In this document: positions 1 through 8,577 of the stretch, piece after piece
Layout of the letters: each line of letters begins with the position of its first letter
Position numbering within the stretch: the first letter of the stretch is position 1
From: CAZFHA01 sp964518595
Lineage (GTDB): Bacteria; Bacillota; Clostridia; Saccharofermentanales; Saccharofermentanaceae
DNA: 38,900 bases
Reading direction: 5' to 3'
Assembly (NCBI GenBank): GCA_964518595.1
Contig: CAZFHA010000028.1
Span: forward strand, 1-38,900
Notes under the pieces: generated by a model
Seen by the model: only the letters and a program-made list of their open reading frames with translations
Databases searched by the model: none
What the model was told of the DNA's origin: nothing
Translations under genes and position numbers: made by a program

Positions 1-588
1 AGAAAGTATGCCTTTTTCCCGTTCCAGAAGAATGGGGGTTTGTGGGTAATTCATAATGGCTACCTCAGCCTGATTACTATCCGAGAAATGCTCGTTAATA
101 AATTTAGCCGCTTCATCACCGATAGCCACCCCCAGTTTACTATTATCCAGTACCCAGTTTAAATCTGTATTGATCATTTTATCGTCCCAACACATAACCT
201 TAATGCCTGCTTCTCTGGCCTTCTGCAGATAATCCTCTAAGGCATTAGGATCAGAGGGATGCACCATAATTAAGTCAACTTTATTGGTAATAAAATTTTC
301 AATCTGTTGAATTTGGGTGGCTGAATTATCCTTGCAGGCCAAAATAGTATAGTCCCAGCCCTTTTCCTTTAGCAGCGTCTCTACTTCGCCAAACACTCCG
401 GCCCAATAGCTGTTTTCTAAAGACTGAATCGTAATTCCAACTTTATAATTTTCATTTTTATTGGCCGCCGCAACTTCGGAATTGTTTTTGGCGGCAGTGG
501 TTTCACCACCGGGGGGTGTAGTTGTACATGCGGTAACTAAAGATAATAAAACTGCCATAAGCAAAAATGCACTGAAGAATTTTTTCAT
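1..588 (-). CDS. Sugar-type ABC transporter substrate-binding lipoprotein (3' end outside window)
   Basis: Partial gene: 196 codons are present and the C-terminus runs off the left edge. The ATG at 588-586 follows a strong ribosome site (GGAGGAAA, 593-600). The product starts with a lipoprotein signal: MKKFF, a hydrophobic stretch, then the lipobox LVTAC with the acylated Cys near residue 21. A Thr/Pro/Gly and Asn/Lys-rich spacer leads into a periplasmic-binding fold of the RbsB type (Peripla_BP_4): YKVGITIQSLENSYWAG, then IQQIENFITNKVDLIMVHPSD, typical of proteins that capture pentoses, hexoses or autoinducer-2 outside the membrane for an ABC importer. The permease and ATPase would be expected beyond the window. 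The exact ligand cannot be read from the sequence. The family call is secure; the transported substrate is unknown. Confidence 0.85.
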   Translation of the reverse strand, partial: MKKFFSAFLLMAVLLSLVTACTTTPPGGETTAAKNNSEVAAANKNENYKVGITIQSLENSYWAGVFGEVETLLKEKGWDYTILACKDNSATQIQQIENFITNKVDLIMVHPSDPNALEDYLQKAREAGIKVMCWDDKMINTDLNWVLDNSKLGVAIGDEAAKFINEHFSDSNQAEVAIMNYPQTPILLEREKGILS

Positions 589-883
589 TTTCTTTCCTCC
601 CTGTACTATTTATCTGAGATTGGAATTATACATACATGAATACGTCGCCCAGAAATTCTAGGCTGCAAGTAAAAGCAAGGCAAATCTCATCCTATCCCTG
701 CCAACCAGAACTGGCTTAGTTAGCTAGGGCAGAACCCATTCAAGGCGTAGGCATATAAGGCACTAATCTTTACGAGAATACCTCCTTAAAAACTCTATAT
801 AGCAATTAATAAATCCAAGCGAAAACAAGCTGCCAGCCTAGCTGTAAACCTCAGGCAATTGGTATGCGATGACTTTTTATACA

Positions 884-897
884 TAAGCACGTGCTTA
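884..897. promoter_or_regulatory. 14-bp perfect palindrome, probable repressor operator
   Basis: TAAGCACGTGCTTA is an uninterrupted 14-bp palindrome about 75 bases downstream of the predicted start point of the substrate-binding protein transcript and about 290 bases upstream of its ATG. Uninterrupted palindromes with a central CG are the usual target shape of LacI-family repressors, which often control sugar ABC operons, and a downstream position fits a roadblock. No regulator gene is visible to match it, so the role is inference. Confidence 0.45.
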
Positions 898-971
898 ATT
901 TTACGGAAACAAGAAACAGAATAGATTTTAATAAATAGTTTTATAAAATGCCTTTAGAAATGCCTATCTAT

Positions 972-1000
972 AAAATAAACCAGAACTAAGTCGTTGTCAA
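972..1000 (-). promoter_or_regulatory. Putative sigma-A promoter for the substrate-binding protein gene
   Basis: On the minus strand TTGACA (1000-995) is followed after exactly 17 bases by TATTTT (977-972). The -35 is perfect and the -10 is moderate. It would start transcription near 965 and give a leader of about 375 bases before the ATG at 588. It is the best minus-strand promoter match I see in this gap, but a nearer promoter is possible. Confidence 0.5.
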
Positions 1001-1084
1001 CAATAATTTTATACAAAATGGCAATAAACCTATTCTTAGTTCTCTCTATTAGCTAGGAGGTGATTCCAATCTCACCAGTAATCG

Positions 1085-1128
1085 AAAAAAGGATCATAAA
1101 ACCACTCATGGGCGGTTTTATGATCCTT
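1085..1128 (-). terminator. Rho-independent terminator of the small lipoprotein gene
   Basis: A perfect 15-bp inverted repeat, AAGGATCATAAAACC at 1089-1103 against GGTTTTATGATCCTT at 1114-1128, with a 10-base loop. Read on the minus strand the hairpin is followed at once by a run of Ts (1085-1090 are all A on the plus strand). It lies about 160 bases past the stop of the gene ending at 1287, the nearest upstream minus-strand gene. The plus-strand reading has no T-run. Confidence 0.8.
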
Positions 1129-1286
1129 AGATTTTAAAACTTTAATTTCAGTTGAATGTAAGTACAGTGTAGTTGCATATAGAGATACGTATCAGACTCC
1201 CGTAACAACTATAAGGGTTCATAAATAGATCAGTCCATTAAGTTAAAATTTTTAGTGAAAAGTATCTTCAGCTTCATAATATTTGA

Positions 1287-2015
1287 TTAGCAGCGAAGAT
1301 CAAAGCTGGAAAGGCCCTTTTCGAAAAATTGAAACGTAATTTTAGTATCATTTATTTTGTATTCCATTGAAAGTCGCTCGCCCTCTTTATTATCATAAAC
1401 ACTGGAAGGAGCGCCATAAGCAGCTTCTATTTCTTCTGGAGTAGAACCTAATGTAATACCACCTGGTAGTGCAATAGGCATATCTTTGATATCATAACGG
1501 TCAATCACCAGAGCAGAACACTCACACTGGTTTATAGCTACAGGAGAAGCTGTGGTATTGACAGCCGAAAGCGATATAGAAAAATCACCCTTAGAATATT
1601 CCACACGAGTAGTAGTGTTTGCTGCAAGGGTTGCACCATCTGCACCGGGATCAATGGTCCAACCATTGGCTTCTAAATCAGCAAAAGAAGCGCCGGGAAA
1701 GCTATAAACAACACCATCTAGCATTACTTTAATTTCCTTGTCCAGTGTCTCCCCCAGTTCAGCACCTTTTACAGCTACTGATTCCTTAGGCGTAGAACTC
1801 TCTATACTCTTGGCGGAAGAGGTTGTGGTAAGCGTCGATGAGGCAGAAGTGGCTTCTGAGGTGCTGGCAGTTTTTTCTGAGCTGGAGGTAGTTGCCAAAG
1901 AAGAGCTAGAGGCTGCTTCTGAAGCGCTTGTGGTAGATGGTTTATTCTCAGAGCAGGCAGCCAAACTTAGCAGCAGAGATGCGGTAATCAGGACAGAAAA
2001 TATTTTTACTTTCAT
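1287..2015 (-). CDS. Small Ser/Thr-rich lipoprotein of unknown function
   Basis: A 242-residue protein with a lipoprotein signal peptide (MKVKIFSVLITASLL, lipobox LAAC, Cys 21). Residues about 25-80 are a low-complexity Ser/Thr/Ala/Glu linker typical of spacers crossing a Gram-positive wall. Residues about 85-165 form a beta-rich domain, and the C-terminal 70 residues contain LPGGITLGSTPEEIEAAYG followed by alternating beta-strand patterns. That recalls small SmpA/OmlA-like lipoprotein folds seen in many Firmicutes lipoproteins of unknown role. The ATG at 2015 is preceded by AAAGGAAA. The gene is divergent from the LRR/MucBP surface gene. No function can be assigned. Confidence 0.8.
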   Translation of the reverse strand: MKVKIFSVLITASLLLSLAACSENKPSTTSASEAASSSSLATTSSSEKTASTSEATSASSTLTTTSSAKSIESSTPKESVAVKGAELGETLDKEIKVMLDGVVYSFPGASFADLEANGWTIDPGADGATLAANTTTRVEYSKGDFSISLSAVNTTASPVAINQCECSALVIDRYDIKDMPIALPGGITLGSTPEEIEAAYGAPSSVYDNKEGERLSMEYKINDTKITFQFFEKGLSSFDLRC

Positions 2016-2033
2016 GTTCGTTTCCTTTCTTTT

Positions 2034-2054
2034 CTATTGTACTAACTACAATAG
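2034..2054. promoter_or_regulatory. 8-bp dyad in the leader of the small lipoprotein gene
   Basis: CTATTGTA (2034-2041) and TACAATAG (2047-2054) form a perfect inverted repeat around a 5-base loop, just upstream of the ribosome site of the gene starting at 2015. It could be a protein operator (the TGTA/TACA core resembles BlaI/CopY-type half-sites) or an mRNA hairpin near the ribosome site. No T-run follows it in the direction of transcription, so it is not a terminator. Confidence 0.4.
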
Positions 2055-2104
2055 TATTAACTCACCAGTATGATACCCATAGCATAGACTTACAAACGCA
2101 GTCC

Positions 2105-2113
2105 AGTATAGCA
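2105..2113 (-). promoter_or_regulatory. Putative extended -10 promoter of the small lipoprotein gene
   Basis: The minus strand reads TGC-TATACT, an extended -10 element, about 90 bases upstream of the ATG at 2015. I see no good -35 hexamer at 16-18 bases, which extended -10 promoters tolerate. Confidence 0.35.
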
Positions 2114-2235
2114 TACTCTTTCTAGAAATCTACACTCTCTTTAGAATACACTCACAAAAGAGTAATTGTTTTCATCAATGCATCTTTAAAAACATTTCAA
2201 TTTCGAACATTTTACAGATAATAAATATTTTATAG

Positions 2236-2264
2236 TTGATAGCTACAAAAGCTCGGAGTATAAT
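2236..2264 (+). promoter_or_regulatory. Sigma-A promoter of the LRR/MucBP surface gene
   Basis: TTGATA (2236-2241), 17 bases, TATAAT (2259-2264): a near-consensus promoter about 60 bases upstream of the GTG start at 2324 and in the right direction. The rest of the 2055-2323 gap is AT-rich with no gene that I can support. Confidence 0.75.
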
Positions 2265-2323
2265 TACTCATGCTTGTAGATTACTAATAAATCTTATTCT
2301 CATATCATGGGAGGGGCTTAGTT

Positions 2324-5300
2324 GTGAAGCAAATAAAGAGATTTTTGATCCTTCTTCTTGTACTCTGCTGTACCATATCAATTACTTCTATGCAGTCCTT
2401 CGTTTTGGCTCAAGAAGATGTATCTTCCGAACCTCCCAGTACCACCCCCACTCAGGTTGATACCTTAGAGACCTTGCCCAGTACCTCTGTAATCCCAGAA
2501 GGCAGTGCTACTGAACAAGGAGAAAGCAGTGCGGCAGGTAGTTCTGCTGTGACTGACTTCCCGAGCATTACTGTGGCGGAGAGTAGTCAGGAAGAAACGG
2601 CCGTCTCTTCTGAGGAAAATAGCTCTATCCCCCTACCCACTCTCCCTCAATTTCCTTTTTTACCTGCCACTGCCTCCAACTGGATGCCAGACGCACAGTT
2701 ACGCCAAAGGGTCGCAAGCGCACTGGGAATTTTGGAAACGGATCTAACCCAACTTCAGATATTAGGTTTAACTACCCTAACCATCAATTCTTCTACAGAT
2801 ATAGATTTAACCGGACTGGAATTTGCCACGAATCTAACTCGTCTTACAATCAATACGGATAAAACTGTCACAAGTTTTGATTTAGGTTCATTTCCCAACT
2901 TAAAGGATTTATCACTTTATAATCTTAGCCTGCCCAGTTTACCCCTTAGCGCTGCGCCTAACCTTGAAAATGTCCAGCTAAATTATGTCAGGATTGGTCA
3001 GCTGGAGGCTACCGGTCTTTCTCGATTACGTACTCTTTCTATTCTTGAAGGTAAGGGGATAAGCGAATTATCCTTAACAAATTTGCCCTTGCTGAGTAGC
3101 CTTTCCTTAGCCCTACCGGATGTAAGTACCCTTACGTTACAGACTTTACCGGAATTATTCTACTTTTCCCTATCGAATAACAACTTAACTGCCTTATCCT
3201 TACAGGCTCTTCCCAAACTCAAATATGCTTACTTGAATGGGAACACCCCCCTTGCCACGTTAAGATTGGAGCAATTACCGGCGCTGATAGACCTTAGCTG
3301 TCAATTGACAAATTTAAAAGAACTTACAATGAATGACTTGCCCGCCCTACAATCGCTAGAGATTAGTAGCAGCCGTCTTCAGAATTTAGATTTACATTCC
3401 TTTCCGCTAATCAATAACATAGAACTTTATGGCAATCATCTACTGCACCAGCTGTCAGTTAAAGATTTATCCGAGCTTGTCTCTCTTTCTGCCGACTACA
3501 ATTCCTCTTTGGCAAGAATTTCCTTAACAAATTTACCTAAATTATCAACACTTTCCTTAATTAGAAATGCTTTAACGACTTTGACCTTAGCAGATTTTCC
3601 CCTGCTGACAAGGATTAATGCCTCAGAAAACCAGATAACAGCTATTAGAGTAACTAATCTTCCTTTACTAACAACGCTTAACCTCTCCGCCAATAAGATT
3701 ACTGATCTGAGGCAATTGCAAAGAAGCACACTTTCGGCTGGTCTGACCTTACATGTCAATAATCAGAGGCTTGACACGCTAGATAAGGGCGCAATTAATC
3801 AGGTCACTACTCTGCCAACGCTCTATGATGAAACCGGAATGCTTATTCCTTGGGTTTACCCGGGAACATCCGGCTCTGACTACAGCCTTATCTCTCCCAA
3901 CCGGATAACTTGGTTAACCGGTGGCTTTAAGGAAATGACTGCCAGTTTCAATCAAGGGCAGATTACTTATAGCGCCCGAATAACACAAACCGTTCTGAAT
4001 CCGGATTCAGAAGGCTGGACCTTATTGGATGGCTTTTCCGGTCAAGCTGACAATCTGATCTCAAATACATTTACCCGAGGTAATTATTCTTACCGTATCG
4101 ATTCTGGTGCTACTGCAGCAGACAGTAGTGGTGTGGCAGTAACTCTCAATGAAAATCACCGTATTACCCACTTAGCCACAGGTGCCGTTTACACTTATAC
4201 CTATGCTGACGGTAATGGATCATTTGCTAATGTTCGCTCTCTACAGAGCGGAACAAGTTTTTTTAATCTAATTCACCAAGCTAAATCCAAGATCTACATT
4301 CGAATCAAGGCTGACGGCAGTGAGGAAATGAAACGAGTTGATGAGAACACCCATCAGGGCTTTAAGATTGAAACTGTTACTTGGGTAACCACCAGCGGAG
4401 AGATTCGTCATCAAGTTACTGCCACGAATATTTCCGGAGCGCCTATGACTGATGTGGAGCTACTTTTGCATATTGATACGGAGTTAAACTTAAATGATGA
4501 TATTAATATTTATGCCACTGGTGGCGGTGGTATCTATATGAAAGGCGGCGGCCTTACTCTCTATGGCGAACCATTGACAGGAACAGATGTAGTCTATGGC
4601 GGCCGTTATAACACAACGGCACTGTCAGATTTTCAAAATGAAAATAATGTAAAGTCTGCCTGGGAAAAAGCACCTGATGAACTTTTAGCTTTTAATGTTG
4701 ATAGTGCTATGTATTTTGGTCCTGCACCTGTCGCACTTTTAGGAACGGGTGAGTCTATCAGTTTTTCCTACCAAGAACGAGTTTTTATTGAGGGCGAGCC
4801 CCTACCCAAAGCCGCCAACAACGTTCAAGTAAACTATATAAATGAAACAGGAATGATTTTGGCTGAAGAAGTTTTACAGGGCTCCCCTGGGGATAGTTAT
4901 ACTACCAGTATTAAGCCTTTTTCGAATTATTATTTGCTACGCACGGAAGGACCGCTTTCCGGTCGCTATACCTTTGAACCCCTGGTAGTAAACTATATCT
5001 ACCGTTTAAAAGATGGTGCTCCCATTACCGTCCGTTATCTCGATCAAGTAGGCAAAGCATTAACTGAGGACATGAAAATAACGGGTCAGATTACCACAGC
5101 CTTTGCCACAACGAGAAAAGCTTTTAGCGGCTACAAATTACATTCCGTAGTTGGTGACGAAAGAGGATTTTTTACCAACACAGAACAAAAGATCATCTAT
5201 TATTATCAGAGGGAAGATATCCCTTTGGGTGGAGCTGTAACTGTACAGTATTTGAACCAGGACGGTAATCCCCTAATTGATGATATTCTCATTCCCGGTG

Positions 5301-5590
5301 GCACAATTGGCAGTACTTTCAGCACTGAACAAAAAAGTTTTAGCGGTTATGAATTTGTAAGAGTGGATGGCAATAGCCAAGGCCAATTCACAGGCGAAGA
5401 ACAAAAGATCATTTATCATTATAAGGTTGAGGCTAAGGTTAAGGGTAAGACAAAGGATAAGGACAAGATTATTGCCCAAACCGGGGAGAAAGACAAAGTC
5501 ATTCTATGGGGGCTTGGGTCGAGTCTTTGGGCAGTTGTTTTGTTAGCTATTAGGGCTAGACTTCGCTTTAAAAAGAAAGGCCAAACTTAA
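2324..5590 (+). CDS. Cell-surface protein with leucine-rich repeats, MucBP domains and an atypical sorting signal
   Basis: A 1088-residue surface protein and the only plus-strand gene here. The GTG at 2324 follows GGGAGGGG (2309-2316). In order: signal peptide (1-29); Ser/Thr/Glu-rich linker (30-115); an internalin-like cap at about 118-140; about fifteen leucine-rich repeats (150-480) with a 20-22-residue period of the form LxxLPxLxxLxL; a glycine/aromatic-rich beta domain I do not recognise (about 540-825); three MucBP-type repeats (about 833-895, 899-961, 971-1033), each opening with V-x-V-x-Y-L/I and closing with IxYxY; a Lys/Asp linker; and IAQTGE at 1049-1054 followed by a hydrophobic helix and the basic tail RFKKKGQT. 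MucBP modules bind host mucin glycans in lactobacilli and Listeria, so adhesion is the likely role. The motif departs from LPxTG, so sortase anchoring is probable rather than certain. Confidence 0.88.
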   Translation: MKQIKRFLILLLVLCCTISITSMQSFVLAQEDVSSEPPSTTPTQVDTLETLPSTSVIPEGSATEQGESSAAGSSAVTDFPSITVAESSQEETAVSSEENSSIPLPTLPQFPFLPATASNWMPDAQLRQRVASALGILETDLTQLQILGLTTLTINSSTDIDLTGLEFATNLTRLTINTDKTVTSFDLGSFPNLKDLSLYNLSLPSLPLSAAPNLENVQLNYVRIGQLEATGLSRLRTLSILEGKGISELSLTNLPLLSSLSLALPDVSTLTLQTLPELFYFSLSNNNLTALSLQALPKLKYAYLNGNTPLATLRLEQLPALIDLSCQLTNLKELTMNDLPALQSLEISSSRLQNLDLHSFPLINNIELYGNHLLHQLSVKDLSELVSLSADYNSSLARISLTNLPKLSTLSLIRNALTTLTLADFPLLTRINASENQITAIRVTNLPLLTTLNLSANKITDLRQLQRSTLSAGLTLHVNNQRLDTLDKGAINQVTTLPTLYDETGMLIPWVYPGTSGSDYSLISPNRITWLTGGFKEMTASFNQGQITYSARITQTVLNPDSEGWTLLDGFSGQADNLISNTFTRGNYSYRIDSGATAADSSGVAVTLNENHRITHLATGAVYTYTYADGNGSFANVRSLQSGTSFFNLIHQAKSKIYIRIKADGSEEMKRVDENTHQGFKIETVTWVTTSGEIRHQVTATNISGAPMTDVELLLHIDTELNLNDDINIYATGGGGIYMKGGGLTLYGEPLTGTDVVYGGRYNTTALSDFQNENNVKSAWEKAPDELLAFNVDSAMYFGPAPVALLGTGESISFSYQERVFIEGEPLPKAANNVQVNYINETGMILAEEVLQGSPGDSYTTSIKPFSNYYLLRTEGPLSGRYTFEPLVVNYIYRLKDGAPITVRYLDQVGKALTEDMKITGQITTAFATTRKAFSGYKLHSVVGDERGFFTNTEQKIIYYYQREDIPLGGAVTVQYLNQDGNPLIDDILIPGGTIGSTFSTEQKSFSGYEFVRVDGNSQGQFTGEEQKIIYHYKVEAKVKGKTKDKDKIIAQTGEKDKVILWGLGSSLWAVVLLAIRARLRFKKKGQT

Positions 5591-5637
5591 AGTTTAACAT
5601 CGCCTTCCTGTTTGAAGGACTTAGACAACCCTCTAGC

Positions 5638-6588
5638 TTAATGGTTCGGTGTGGATATTATCTCTAATACCCGCTCCTGATCATCGGGGCTAATCCAGAT
5701 CACCTCAGGCAGATGACGAAACCAAGTTAATTGGCGTTTGCCATAATTTCTGGTGCGCTGCTTCATCTGCTGGACAGCCTCTTCCAGAGACATTTTCCCC
5801 TTTAAGTACAGGCTGATTTCCTGATAGCCGATGGCCTGCATAGCGGTACTGTCTAGGGGGATTTCCATCTCCAATAAAGCCCTTACCTCATCCACTAAAC
5901 CCTCGGTTAGCATTTGGTCTACCCGCAAATCCATCCGCCGATATAGATCCTCTCGGAGCCACTCAATGGCAAATAGACTAAAGGGATAGAGGGGACCTTT
6001 TTCTTTCGACTTAGCATTATGATCGCTCATGGTTTTACCCGTCTGACGGTAAATTTCCAAGGCTCTGATCACTCTTCGATGATTATTAGGATGTATTTTA
6101 GCGGCGGCTTCTGGATCAATAGCCGTCAGCTCAGCATAAAGTGCTGGGTAGCCTTTGTGCTGAGCTTCTGCCTCTAGTTCTGCTCTAATCTTTAGATCTG
6201 TTTCAAAGGAAAGGTATTCAATACCTTGGGATAAAGCACTGACATATTGTCCTGTGCCGCCACAAAATATCGGCAAGCGCTTTTCCTTGGTCAAGCAAAG
6301 CTCTATGGTCTCAAGAGCCAAAGCCTGCCACCTTACTACACTAAAAGATTCACTGGGTTCTGCAATATCAAGCAAACGATGAGGAACCAGCGCCTGTTCA
6401 GAAGCAGTTGCCTTAGCTGTGCCAATATCCATGTGCCGATAAATCTGCATAGAATCACAGGAACATAGAACACCCTGAGTCTTTTGGGCAAGAGCTAGAG
6501 ACAAGCGGCTTTTGCCACTGGCAGTGGGCCCACAGATGATGGGAATTTTATAGTATGTATCTTTTAAGTAAGGATAAATCTCTTTCAT
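5638..6588 (-). CDS. miaA: tRNA dimethylallyltransferase
   Basis: A 316-residue cytoplasmic enzyme that transfers dimethylallyl from DMAPP to N6 of A37 in tRNAs reading UNN codons; MiaB, encoded upstream, then methylthiolates the product. The P-loop GPTASGKS lies at about 20-27, followed by the family signature DSMQIYRHMDIGTAK and the conserved CGGTGQY. Length is normal (about 300-320). The ATG at 6588 lies 7 bases beyond the mutL stop, with AGAGGTAA as ribosome site inside the 3' end of mutL, so the gene is the last of the miaB-mutS-mutL-miaA run. No convincing terminator lies in the 47 bases separating it from the convergent surface gene. Confidence 0.96.
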   Translation of the reverse strand: MKEIYPYLKDTYYKIPIICGPTASGKSRLSLALAQKTQGVLCSCDSMQIYRHMDIGTAKATASEQALVPHRLLDIAEPSESFSVVRWQALALETIELCLTKEKRLPIFCGGTGQYVSALSQGIEYLSFETDLKIRAELEAEAQHKGYPALYAELTAIDPEAAAKIHPNNHRRVIRALEIYRQTGKTMSDHNAKSKEKGPLYPFSLFAIEWLREDLYRRMDLRVDQMLTEGLVDEVRALLEMEIPLDSTAMQAIGYQEISLYLKGKMSLEEAVQQMKQRTRNYGKRQLTWFRHLPEVIWISPDDQERVLEIISTPNH

Positions 6589-6595
6589 GTTACCT

Positions 6596-8575
6596 CTAGA
6601 GAATGCGCTTAAATTCTTTTTCTAAGTCCTTTTGCGATAGCCGAATCAAAATAGGTCGACCATGGGGGCAATGGTAGGGGTTATCAAGGTTCTGCAAATC
6701 AGCTAATAATCCCTTTATCTCTAACAAATCCAAGCGATCCCTCCCCTTCACCGCCGCTTTGCAAGCGGTTGTAGCCAAGAGTAGCAGCAGATCGTCTTTG
6801 GTTTTAGGCAATTCTTGTTGCAAATTCTCCAGAGCACAGCGGAAGGCGTAGCTGGGACTTCCCTCTTTGATAACTGCCGGAACTTCACGTAGAGCCACCG
6901 TCTCTTTGCCTAGAAAATCATAGTGAAAACCCGCGTCTTTAAGTAGCTCCTGAGCATTTTGCAGAAAAAGCTGTTCCGCGGCAGTTAAGGTTATCATTTC
7001 CGGCACCAGTAGTGGCTGAGAAGGCATATGTCCCCCCTGCTCATGATCTGACTTTTTCTTAAGCTGCTCAAAAAGTACTTTTTCATGAGCGGCATGCTGA
7101 TCGAGAAGAATCAAATATTTCTCCAATTCCAGTAGGATATAGGTGGAGAAGGCGACACCGATTATTCGAGCTTGGTTTAAATCTTTTATAGAGAATTCAT
7201 AGGGGCTGGCTACTTGCTGGTGGGGTGTTGGCACTTCTAACGGATCTTGAGTTTCTGATTTATTCCCCACTACTTCGGAATCGGAAGAGGCAATTATTTC
7301 CAGACTCTGCTGCAGCTTTTCTGGCGCCTTTTCCGATTCATAAGTCACAGGTTTAGCCGAAAGTTTTTCTAAATCTTCCACTAAACTATTCCTAATCACT
7401 TCATAGGAAGTGGGAAGTAAGGCTTTAGCTTCAGTCTCCAGAGGCGCAGAGCGTGTGCCTTCGCCAACCTTAAGAAGACCGGCCTGCGTGGGCGACGTCT
7501 TTGTATACGGCTCTTCTGCACGAGTAGCGGCTAAAGGTTCTTTCTGGTTCTGGGAAAAGATTTTTTCGGAGCCATCAAGTATATGGGTAGTAGAAAGCAA
7601 AGCGTTATGAATGGCGTGATAGACTAAACTAAAAACACTCCCATCACTCCAAAACCTAACCTCGGCCTTCTGTGGATGAACATTTACATCTACCAACTGA
7701 CTAGGTATGGCTAAAGACAAAATAATGAAAGCATGACGGCCTTTCATCAGCATAGTCTTATAGGCTTCATCAATAGCCGCTGAAATCGTCTTGGAGCGAA
7801 CCAAGCGTTCATTTACAAAAAGGATTTGTTCGGCTCTGGTACCCCGGGCAATCTCCGGCTTCCCTACAAAACCACGTATCTGCACACCCTCCACAGTTGC
7901 ATCAATAGGAATGCAATGCTCGACAATTTCTTTACCATAAATTGAATAAAGTGCCGACATAGGATCGTTGTTACCCGGCGTGTGCAAAATTTCTTTGTTT
8001 TGATTTATCAGTCGAAAAGAAATGTCCGGACGAATCAAGGCAAAGCGCTGACATAGGGTAGCGATATACTGTGCCTCGGTCTGATCTTTTTTTAGAAATT
8101 TATAACGTGCCGGTAGATTATAGAATAAATCTCGCACTTCTATCCGGGTACCCGAAGGACCGCTGGTGGGAGAAAGATCCACCACTTCTCCAGCCTCAAT
8201 AGTAACCTGGGTACCCATTTCTGCCCCTGGTTGGCGTGTTTTGAGGGTTACCTTGGAAGCGGCTGAAATACTCGCCAGCGCCTCACCTCTAAAGCCCATG
8301 GTGTGCAGAGCAAAAAGATCTTCCAACTGGGAGAGCTTACTGGTAGCATGGCAGGTAAAAGCCATAATGGCGTCCTCCTCATCCATGCCACAGCCATCAT
8401 CACTTACCCGGATAAGTTTGATACCGCCACCGGCAATCTCCACAGTAATAACAGTGGCGCCTGCATCCATAGCATTCTCCACCAACTCTTTCACCACGGA
8501 TGAAGGTCTTTCCACCACTTCGCCTGCTGCAATTCCATTGGCTGTAGCCGGATCAAGGAGCTTAATTCTACCCAT
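6596..8575 (-). CDS. mutL: DNA mismatch repair protein MutL (endonuclease type)
   Basis: A 659-residue matchmaker of mismatch repair. The N-terminal GHKL ATPase is clear: ELVENAMDAGA, DDGCGM and GFRGEALASI. A long low-complexity linker (about 345-465) joins it to the C-terminal dimerisation domain. That domain carries the metal-dependent nicking motif DQHAAHEKVLFE, with the supporting ACKAAVKGRD and CPHGRP motifs. This is therefore a nicking MutL as in bacteria without MutH, not the E. coli type. The ATG at 8575 is 2 bases past the mutS stop, and its ribosome site GAGGAGG lies within the last mutS codons, so translation is likely coupled. Confidence 0.97.
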   Translation of the reverse strand: MGRIKLLDPATANGIAAGEVVERPSSVVKELVENAMDAGATVITVEIAGGGIKLIRVSDDGCGMDEEDAIMAFTCHATSKLSQLEDLFALHTMGFRGEALASISAASKVTLKTRQPGAEMGTQVTIEAGEVVDLSPTSGPSGTRIEVRDLFYNLPARYKFLKKDQTEAQYIATLCQRFALIRPDISFRLINQNKEILHTPGNNDPMSALYSIYGKEIVEHCIPIDATVEGVQIRGFVGKPEIARGTRAEQILFVNERLVRSKTISAAIDEAYKTMLMKGRHAFIILSLAIPSQLVDVNVHPQKAEVRFWSDGSVFSLVYHAIHNALLSTTHILDGSEKIFSQNQKEPLAATRAEEPYTKTSPTQAGLLKVGEGTRSAPLETEAKALLPTSYEVIRNSLVEDLEKLSAKPVTYESEKAPEKLQQSLEIIASSDSEVVGNKSETQDPLEVPTPHQQVASPYEFSIKDLNQARIIGVAFSTYILLELEKYLILLDQHAAHEKVLFEQLKKKSDHEQGGHMPSQPLLVPEMITLTAAEQLFLQNAQELLKDAGFHYDFLGKETVALREVPAVIKEGSPSYAFRCALENLQQELPKTKDDLLLLLATTACKAAVKGRDRLDLLEIKGLLADLQNLDNPYHCPHGRPILIRLSQKDLEKEFKRIL

Positions 8576-8577
8576 GC

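Larger units (their letters stand above)
601..1084. other. Non-coding gap and long 5' leader
   Basis: No credible gene was found on either strand. On the minus strand this holds the predicted leader of the substrate-binding protein gene: promoter, palindrome at 884-897, a ribosome-site-like AAGGAGG at 781-786 with only very short frames after it, and a locally foldable stretch at 685-735 (CTGCC pairing with GGCAG around the self-complementary CCAGTTCTGG). I do not recognise a known riboswitch. On the plus strand AGGAGGTGAT at 1055-1064 has no usable start codon after it. Confidence 0.4.

Noticed and set aside
461..661. 66-codon plus-strand frame at the left end
   Set aside because: Antisense to the signal peptide and linker of the substrate-binding lipoprotein, which is clearly coding on the minus strand.
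1738..2073. 111-codon plus-strand frame across the Ser/Thr-rich lipoprotein
   Set aside because: It mirrors the low-complexity linker codons of the minus-strand gene; no ribosome site.
5603..5618. CCTTC/GAAGG hairpin between the convergent surface gene and miaA
   Set aside because: Only five pairs and no T-run on either strand; not called a terminator.
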